The notes under the pieces are model-generated. The model was not told where the DNA came from, did not search any database, and saw nothing but the letters and a program-made list of their open reading frames with translations. Of a DNA stretch of 36,124 nucleotides, positions 31,541-36,124 are shown in pieces. A program made the translations under genes and the position numbers. This stretch comes from JBBRQP01 sp038226175 (GTDB taxonomy: Bacteria > Cyanobacteriota > Cyanobacteriia > Gloeobacterales > Anthocerotibacteraceae): assembly GCA_038226175.1 (NCBI GenBank), contig JBBRQP010000026.1:1-36124 (forward strand), given 5' to 3'. Every line of letters begins with the position of its first letter. Position 1 is the stretch's first letter.

Positions 31541-32251
31541 CTACTCAGCCGTGATCAGAGTGCCAACATTTTCGCCAGAGGATGCTCGCCAAATATTGCC
31601 CTCACCAAAAAGATTAAATACCAAAATGGGAATAGCATTTTCTTTACATAGAGCGACAGCTGTTGCATCCATGACCCGCAAATCTTGGGTCAACATATCC
31701 GAAAACGTCAAATGGTCATAGCGTTTTGCCCCCGGATTAGTCATTGGATCACAATCATAGACGCCATCTACTTTAGTGGCTTTAAAGATGACCTCAGCGT
31801 CAATCTCGGCTGCGCGCAAAGCCGCCGTCGTATCCGTGGTAAAAAAAGGATTACCTGACCCGGCACCAAAAATCACGACCCGGCCTTTTTCTAAATGGCG
31901 CATCGCTCTACGCCGAATGTAAGGTTCAGCAACCTGTTGCATGTCGATTGCCGTTTGGACACGTGTTGGTATATCAATCCGTTCGAGGGCATCCTGGAGG
32001 GTCAGAGCATTCATCACCGTGGCGAGCATACCCACATAATCAGCCGTTGCCCGATCCATCCCTGCTCCGGCTGCTTTTACCCCACGAAAAATATTACCAC
32101 CGCCCACCACTACGGCAAGTTCTATGCCATGAGAGACTACCTGCCGAATTTCTTGGGCAATGTGGTTGACAATTTCTGGAGAAATCCCGTATTCCTGATC
32201 GCCCATGAGGGCTTCACCGCTGAGTTTTAACAAAATCCGTTTGTAGCGCAC
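31541..32251 (-). CDS. pyrH: UMP kinase
   Basis: The 236-residue enzyme phosphorylates UMP to UDP and is the bacterial hexameric type of the amino-acid-kinase fold. Conserved blocks are RILLKLSGEALMG at the start, IELAVVVGGGNIFRG, MDRATADYVGMLATVMNAL, RVVIFGAGSGNPFFTTDTTAALRA, ATKVDGVYDCDP and the ending regions VMDATAVALCKEN and NLFGEGN. Length is normal. It is the first gene of a two-gene unit with ridA. The frr gene, which usually follows pyrH, is not here. Confidence 0.97.
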   Translation of the reverse strand: MRYKRILLKLSGEALMGDQEYGISPEIVNHIAQEIRQVVSHGIELAVVVGGGNIFRGVKAAGAGMDRATADYVGMLATVMNALTLQDALERIDIPTRVQTAIDMQQVAEPYIRRRAMRHLEKGRVVIFGAGSGNPFFTTDTTAALRAAEIDAEVIFKATKVDGVYDCDPMTNPGAKRYDHLTFSDMLTQDLRVMDATAVALCKENAIPILVFNLFGEGNIWRASSGENVGTLITAE

Positions 32252-32435
32252 AACTGGCCCGTCAAGGAGTAACTGCGGTCAGCTTAACATTCTCAGTTAC
32301 TCATGGGAATTCTTCTCTTATTACAGGAGCTTTTTGGCGCTGGACGATGAATCATACTGTTTTGCAGCAAAAGCGTTTACTTGTAGGCCGTAGACGTAGA
32401 TACTACACTGAAATTGATGTTTACCCCACATTGCC

Positions 32436-32795
32436 ATGGCTAGTTCTCGTCTGTTCAGTCCACTTAATATTTTTATCTTGCTGGTCATTTTGGTTTTTGC
32501 GGTCGCAATTGCTTTACTTACGGTGGCTCAAGGGGCAGGACAGTTTTTGTTTGGACGGGCCTATGCTGAGGGCGAGCTCAAAAGTTATGTAGCAGAAGTC
32601 CTTAAAGAAACCGTGGGCGGTGCTAGTTGCCAAGCTATAGACAGTGATCGTAACGGCTATGTTTCTTGTGATTATACGACAGCGCGTGAATCCGGTGTTA
32701 CACGCTCTGTCGAGTGTGCCGCTTGGGGGGTTAGTGGTTTTATCAATCGTGGCTGTAAAACGCGTTTACCCATGTTCCCTAATGGTCAGGGCTAA
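32436..32795 (+). CDS. Single-pass membrane protein with paired cysteines, unknown function
   Basis: The 119-residue product has one transmembrane helix (about residues 10-32) and a soluble domain containing four cysteines: ASCQAIDSDRNGYVSCDY and VECAAWGVSGFINRGCKT. If the domain lies outside the cytoplasm these could form two disulfides. The DSDRNGYVSCDY stretch looks superficially like a calcium loop but is incomplete. I do not recognise the family. ATG at 32436 is the first good start; the interval 32252-32435 between it and pyrH shows no other gene. It converges on the DUF3007 gene with three bases between the stops. Confidence 0.65.
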   Translation: MASSRLFSPLNIFILLVILVFAVAIALLTVAQGAGQFLFGRAYAEGELKSYVAEVLKETVGGASCQAIDSDRNGYVSCDYTTARESGVTRSVECAAWGVSGFINRGCKTRLPMFPNGQG

Positions 32796-32798
32796 GCG

Positions 32799-33125
32799 CT
32801 AGGGTTTGTTCTGTGTGGGCTGGTCTGTCGTTTGATCAGCTACTTGTTGGGCTTCTTGCTCAGCTTGTTTTTGGAAATATTCTTCAGCCCGTTTTGCCAG
32901 CACGGCTTCTTTATAGTCTTGCATCTGGGTGTTGTAGGTCATTTTGCTCAGCAGTACCCTAAAGACATAGGTTGCGAGCCAAGCTACAATCCCGATTACA
33001 AACAGAGTCTGTACCCAGATTCCGGCGGTCAGTGCGGGAATACCGACCGCTTGGAGTAGGAAATACAACACAGGGCCTGCCACAAATAGACCCAGACCAT
33101 AAGTTAGTACATCAATTCGGCGCAT
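32799..33125 (-). CDS. DUF3007 membrane protein
   Basis: This 108-residue protein matches the cyanobacterial/plastid DUF3007 family: MRRIDVLTYGLGLFVAGPVL at the start, two transmembrane helices (about residues 7-27 and 37-57), then TYVFRVLLSKMTYNTQMQDY and a charged tail beginning EAVLAKRAEEYFQKQ. The family is confined to oxygenic phototrophs and lacks an assigned function, so a photosynthetic role is likely. It follows rluE by 21 bases on the same strand. Confidence 0.85.
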   Translation of the reverse strand: MRRIDVLTYGLGLFVAGPVLYFLLQAVGIPALTAGIWVQTLFVIGIVAWLATYVFRVLLSKMTYNTQMQDYKEAVLAKRAEEYFQKQAEQEAQQVADQTTDQPTQNKP

Positions 33126-33146
33126 AGATGATTCTCGGCTCTAGCT

Positions 33147-33734
33147 CTACTGTATCGGAGATGTCGATGCTTTGCGCGTGAGTTGCCGTACTTCAGTCTC
33201 GGTTAGCTCCCGCCATGTGCCAGGAGTCAGACTAAAATCCTGCAAATTACCGATTTGTACCCGCACTAAACGCAGGGTCGGAAAACCCACTGCTGCGGTC
33301 ATGCGTCGGACTTGGCGGTTACGCCCCTCAGTCAAGGTCAGGGCTAGCCAACTGGTAGGAATATGTTTGCGAACACGAATCGGCACGGGGCGTTCCGGTA
33401 AAGCAGGAGGCGTGGCTAAAAGTTGTACCTGCGCGGGACGGGTCACATAATCGGCAATGGCAACGCCTCTGATCAAGGGTGCCAATTGGGCAGGAGTTGG
33501 TTGCCCCTCGACTTGCACCCAATAGGTACGCGGATGCTGATAACGCGGGTCGAGTAAGCGATGTGCCCAGATGCCATCATCACTGAGCAGCAGTAACCCT
33601 TCGCTATCAAAGTCTAAGCGTCCCACCGGATAGACCAAGGGGATATCGATAAATTGTTTGAGGGTCGGACGTGCTTGCTCATCCTGAAATTGAGATAAGA
33701 CGCCGTAAGGTTTCCAAAAAAGTAAGTAGCGCAT
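33147..33734 (-). CDS. rluE: 23S rRNA pseudouridine synthase, RluE type
   Basis: The 195-residue enzyme is of the RsuA/RluE/RluF group that isomerises specific uridines in rRNA. It lacks an S4 domain and begins directly with LLFWKPYGVLSQF, as RluE does. The catalytic Asp is in GRLDFDSEGLLLLSDDG. The segments HIPTSWLALTLTEGRNRQVR and RMTAAVGFPTLRLVRVQIG match the RluE C-terminus closely. E. coli RluE modifies U2457 of 23S rRNA; the same target is expected but not shown. The divergent neighbour is ribH, and the DUF3007 gene follows downstream. Confidence 0.9.
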   Translation of the reverse strand: MRYLLFWKPYGVLSQFQDEQARPTLKQFIDIPLVYPVGRLDFDSEGLLLLSDDGIWAHRLLDPRYQHPRTYWVQVEGQPTPAQLAPLIRGVAIADYVTRPAQVQLLATPPALPERPVPIRVRKHIPTSWLALTLTEGRNRQVRRMTAAVGFPTLRLVRVQIGNLQDFSLTPGTWRELTETEVRQLTRKASTSPIQ

Positions 33735-33787
33735 GGGGTTAATTTTACCTGCCCTGTTAAGCTAGAAATAATCAATGAGATGTCAGT

Positions 33788-34312
33788 ATGACTGTTTACG
33801 AAGGACGTTTAGACCGTACTCATGATTTACGTATGGCGATTGTGATTGCCCGGTTTAATGATTTGATTACGACCAAATTACTGGCGGGCTGCGAAGATGT
33901 CCTGCGTCGTCATGGCATGAATTTGACGGAACAGGTGGATTATGTTTGGGTTCCTGGTTGTTTTGAGGTGCCACTGGCAGCCCAAGCTCTGGCTCGGCAA
34001 AATCGCTATGATGCGGTGATTTGTCTGGGGGCGGTGATTCGGGGGCAGACGCCTCATTTTGATTTTGTTTCCAAAAAGGTTGCGGATGGTGTGGCCTCAG
34101 TGATGCTCGAAACTGGTGTGCCAGTCATCTTTGGTATTTTGACTACGGATAATGTCCAGCAAGCCCTTGAACGAGCTGGAGTCAAGGATAATAAAGGCTG
34201 GTCTTATGGTCAAGATGCTCTTGAGATGGCAACGCTGATGGCAAGCCTACGCCCTAATACTTCTCGTCCTGCTCTCTCTGGTCAAGACCGCTTACTAGAA
34301 GTCCAAGCGTAA
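33788..34312 (+). CDS. ribH: 6,7-dimethyl-8-ribityllumazine synthase
   Basis: The 174-residue enzyme condenses 5-amino-6-ribitylaminouracil with 3,4-dihydroxybutanone phosphate in riboflavin synthesis. Characteristic blocks are IVIARFNDLITTKLLAGC, WVPGCFEVPLAA, ICLGAVIRGQTPHFDFVS with the catalytic His, and PVIFGILTTDNVQQALERAG. Length is normal, with a short extra C-terminal tail. It is single in this window, divergent from rluE. Confidence 0.97.
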   Translation: MTVYEGRLDRTHDLRMAIVIARFNDLITTKLLAGCEDVLRRHGMNLTEQVDYVWVPGCFEVPLAAQALARQNRYDAVICLGAVIRGQTPHFDFVSKKVADGVASVMLETGVPVIFGILTTDNVQQALERAGVKDNKGWSYGQDALEMATLMASLRPNTSRPALSGQDRLLEVQA

Positions 34313-34534
34313 GTGACTTATTAGCTAGAGCAGCTATCATCTGGGATCTGACCTGTAAATATTGCAATTCTTAGCAGTAAGTTGCTAGATAGTCCTCTAC
34401 TTCTAGTTATGATGTCCGCAAAAACTGAGCTATGCCATATGGGGTATCAGCAATGCTTGTTGATATTCTGACATTTTACTGGTAATTTATCGGGATGATC
34501 TAAAGTTCTTTAGTCACTTACCCTCTGAGTAATT

Positions 34535-35034
34535 ATGCTAATCCTCGCACCCAGTGCTCATTTTGAACTCAAGAAGAGAGCATCTATACCGAAGAAGACT
34601 TTGACGAGCTGGACTGGCAATACGTGCGCATTCATGCGATGGCGTTTTCCCCGGCAACATTTGAGTTGTTTATGGACATTGACTATATCTTTGCCTGGGT
34701 TAATTCAGAGCCACCCGATGTTTATTATTCATTCTGGAAGGCACCTTGTACATTGGCCTTCTCCAATGTCTATAATTTTGTAGCAGACATCGAAAAGGGG
34801 CTTGGGTTTGAGATTGAAGCGGTTGTCAGAGAAGATGCCGGACGCCCCAGAAATGCGGATCACATCAAAAGACAGAAACAGTGGATATGGAAATTCGAGT
34901 GTCAGGAAGGTGTATTCTCGTTTCATTCAGTCGGCTATCAACAATTTACTAGAGCCCGACTTGTGAAAGGTCAGTCACTAACTTTTAGCTGGGAGGAGCG
35001 CGGGGGGATTTCCTTTAGCTGTATTCCGTTGTAG
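34535..35034 (+). pseudogene. Immunity-like protein gene, probably frameshifted near its start
   Basis: An intact frame from 34566 to TAG-terminated 35034 has only a GTG at 34624 as start, yet coding-like text (EESIYTEEDFDELDWQYV) lies upstream of that GTG. An ATG at 34535 in another frame gives MLILAPSAHFELKK and would join it by one base shift near 34578. The reconstructed protein of about 165 residues is acidic, contains AFSPATFELFMDIDYIFAWV and EPPDVYYSFWKAP, and ends WEERGGISFSCIPL. I know no enzyme with this text. The composition, size and position beside an Rhs core fragment fit an immunity protein of a polymorphic toxin. If GTG 34624 is real, the gene would be an intact 136-residue version. 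The 222 bases before it (34313-34534) hold nothing I can name. Confidence 0.5.
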
Positions 35035-35115
35035 ATGTAAGAGATTCGTAGTTTATGAACATCTAATGTCAAATGCTAGCGGTAGTAGCAGCGACATTGG
35101 GACATTTATGGGTAA

Positions 35116-35276
35116 ATAGGACTTATTTATTTTCAGGCTCGTTATTATTCACCCAAACTCCAGAGATTTATCTCGCAAGACCCATTAGGCTATGGGGCAG
35201 GCGACTACAAGCTCTATCGCTATGTCCACAATAATAGTAACCCAAGTGCCTTGGAAAAGATCTTGGGATTGACTTT
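35116..35276 (+). pseudogene. Rhs-repeat core domain fragment
   Basis: The frame opened after a TAA at 35113-35115 reads GLIYFQARYYSPKLQRFISQ, then DPLGYGAGDYKLYRYVHNNS and NPSALEKILGL. This is the core that ends the beta-cage of Rhs/YD-repeat polymorphic toxins (consensus RYYDPxxGRFxSxDPxGxxxGxxNxYxYVxNxPxxxxDPxGL), after which a variable toxin domain begins. Here there is no start codon, no YD repeats upstream, and the frame runs straight into the opposite-strand YqgF-like gene. It is an orphan cassette remnant, as found behind Rhs loci, next to an immunity-like gene. Confidence 0.75.
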
Positions 35277-35689
35277 TACAAGAAGCTATCCAAAAAACGC
35301 TCAACTAGGATCAAGGCCACGAGGTCATCATAATCTTGGTCAGGTACCCGCAACCCTCTTGGCAGTAACGATTGCCAACCCGCCGCATAAAAATCCCAAT
35401 AGCGTAACCGCGCCGTCTGTGAACTAAACTGTTCATCTACCACATGAAGCGGTAACTGGGGGAGCGATTCTCGTAAACGCGCTTGCCAAACTTGAGATCC
35501 AGTTTGGCTTCCAATCACAATCCCCGTTAATAGGTAAGTTTTGCTGAGTTTAATCACCTCTTGTAAAGTAATAGACTCAGCAATAACCCCACGCCAAAGC
35601 AAGATTTTGTGTGCGTTGACTATCGCCAACCCACATTTTTTGGTACCAGGATCAAACCCCAGATACAACGACTCAGTCATGTTGCCCAT
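35276..35689 (-). CDS. YqgF/RuvX-like RNase H-fold protein
   Basis: The 137-residue protein has the RNase H-like fold of the YqgF/RuvX (pre-16S rRNA nuclease and resolvase-like) superfamily. The first strand carries YLGFDPGTKKCGLAIVN with the catalytic Asp, VVDEQFSSQTARLRYW supplies the next acidic residue, and PDQDYDDLVALILVERFL the last. This arrangement, with GWQSLLPRGLRVP before the final helix, is that of a cyanobacterial YqgF-like group distinct from the universal ruvX. The start is ATG at 35689; a second ATG at 35680 is possible. Its 3' end abuts the Rhs fragment, which suggests a rearrangement point at about 35276. Confidence 0.8.
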   Translation of the reverse strand: MGNMTESLYLGFDPGTKKCGLAIVNAHKILLWRGVIAESITLQEVIKLSKTYLLTGIVIGSQTGSQVWQARLRESLPQLPLHVVDEQFSSQTARLRYWDFYAAGWQSLLPRGLRVPDQDYDDLVALILVERFLDSFL

Positions 35690-35754
35690 TTAAATAACGC
35701 TTAAAAATCTTAGCCCACCTGTGAAAAGTTTGGGTAGTCTGGGTAATCTCTAAA

Positions 35755-35839
35755 AGAAAGCACGCACGGTATTAGCATTGGCGATCCCCGATTGGCAAGA
35801 TTTAGATCAAGAAGCCGACTGGGTGTTGGATGCGGTCAG
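35755..35839 (+). other. Short coding-like remnant at an IS boundary
   Basis: After a TAA, an open stretch reads KKARTVLALAIPDWQDLDQE then ADWVLDAV, without a start codon, and ends where the IS256-type end appears to begin. It may be a gene cut off by the insertion. I cannot assign it. Confidence 0.3.
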
Positions 35840-36124
35840 GGTATGTCAAGAAGATTGTGTCAGTGTGGAAATCTCACATTGGTAACCTCCCATCAAACTC
35901 AATGGCAAACCGATTTAAGGCTCCTTTCCAATCTCGGATCGGCATCGTCCATTTCTTGGAGAGATTATGAATCGCCAAGTAAATCACTTTGAGGGCTGAT
36001 TCATCGGTGGGAAATGCCCGATGGTTGCGTAGTACTTTGCGCAAGGTCATATTTACCGATTCAATGGCATTAGTGGTGTAGATCACTTTACGGATATCGG
36101 TCGGGTACGCGAAGAAAGGAATAA
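35840..36124 (-). mobile_element. IS256-family insertion sequence, partial
   Basis: The right edge of the window is inside an IS256-type element carrying a transposase on the minus strand. The sequence GGGTATGTCAAGAAGATTGT at 35840-35859, just outside the transposase stop, looks like the terminal inverted repeat of this family, but the matching end is beyond the window. The left boundary is therefore approximate. Confidence 0.65.
35874..36124 (-). CDS. IS256-family transposase, C-terminal part
   Basis: The frame is open through the window edge and ends TGA at 35874-35876. It encodes FFAYPTDIRKVIYTTNAIES followed by VNMTLRKVLRNHRAFPTDESALKV (two blocks) and SKKWTMPIRDW near the end. These are the usual closing motifs of Mutator-type (IS256) DDE transposases, including the region with the last catalytic Glu in AIESVN. 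The GTG within KVIYTT is not a start, since coding sequence continues upstream of it. Whether the whole gene is intact cannot be seen. Confidence 0.9.
   Translation of the reverse strand, partial: IPFFAYPTDIRKVIYTTNAIESVNMTLRKVLRNHRAFPTDESALKVIYLAIHNLSKKWTMPIRDWKGALNRFAIEFDGRLPM

Noticed and set aside
35277..35426. Continuation of the Rhs frame as a toxin domain
   Set aside because: The frame stays open for 50 more codons, but the opposite strand encodes a clear YqgF-like protein there, so the openness is incidental.
1..36124. CRISPR array or rRNA genes
   Set aside because: No regularly spaced direct repeats and no rRNA-like sequence were found on either strand.

Overview
The window comes from a cyanobacterium. 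Direct evidence is petN (29-residue cytochrome b6f subunit VIII), a PII protein with the cyanobacterial Ser49 T-loop, the Ccs1/CcsB cytochrome c maturation factor, a DUF3007 membrane protein, a Ycf52/NSI-type acetyltransferase and the long cyanobacterial form of ThiE. Base composition looks moderate, without strong AT or GC bias except in a few accessory patches. The species cannot be named from this sequence.

Layout. 1-421: right end of an IS630-type insertion that truncates recQ. 522-3391: a secreted protein, glnB, tsaC, a TPR lipoprotein and a DUF433 gene. 3465-9512: a four-gene minus-strand operon for heavy-metal efflux (outer-membrane channel, RND pump, adaptor lipoprotein) that ends in a second, PII-like gene. 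9660-12547: ferredoxin, comB and proS. 12559-18480: ccsB, a MITE-like element, an MFS transporter, a Tyr/Asn-rich secreted protein, a CHASE2 sensor kinase and a small secreted protein. 18481-22844: decayed FHA-like sequence, ycf52, gpsA, infC with its terminator, a small membrane protein, and a c-di-AMP (ydaO-type) riboswitch leading an M23 peptidase. 22832-25186: a Crp-family regulator, a thioredoxin-like ferredoxin, a GNAT, petN, a 42-residue membrane protein missed by length cut-offs, and a TerB-like gene. 25167-27160: an accessory patch with an AT-rich HEPN-like gene, a dead tnpB, an NTF2-like gene and a histidine-kinase remnant. 27312-34312: housekeeping genes again (zinc protease, tRNA-Pro, WecA-like transferase, thiE, ridA, pyrH, DUF3007, rluE, ribH). 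34313-36124: a second accessory patch with a possibly frameshifted immunity-like gene, an orphan Rhs core fragment, a YqgF-like nuclease and the edge of an IS256-family element.

How the genes work together. The metal-efflux operon is a complete tripartite exporter with its own PII-like protein, while the true nitrogen/carbon sensor GlnB lies less than 2 kb away. proS, infC, tsaC, rluE and tRNA-Pro serve translation. gpsA, the WecA-like enzyme and the riboswitch-led M23 peptidase serve the envelope. ccsB and petN serve the cytochrome b6f complex.

Best candidates for new biology are the HEPN-like protein with an internal duplication (25167-26144), the immunity-like/Rhs remnant (34535-35276), the small membrane protein directly behind petN, and the PII-like protein coupled to metal export. 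No complete unknown multi-gene system is evident.
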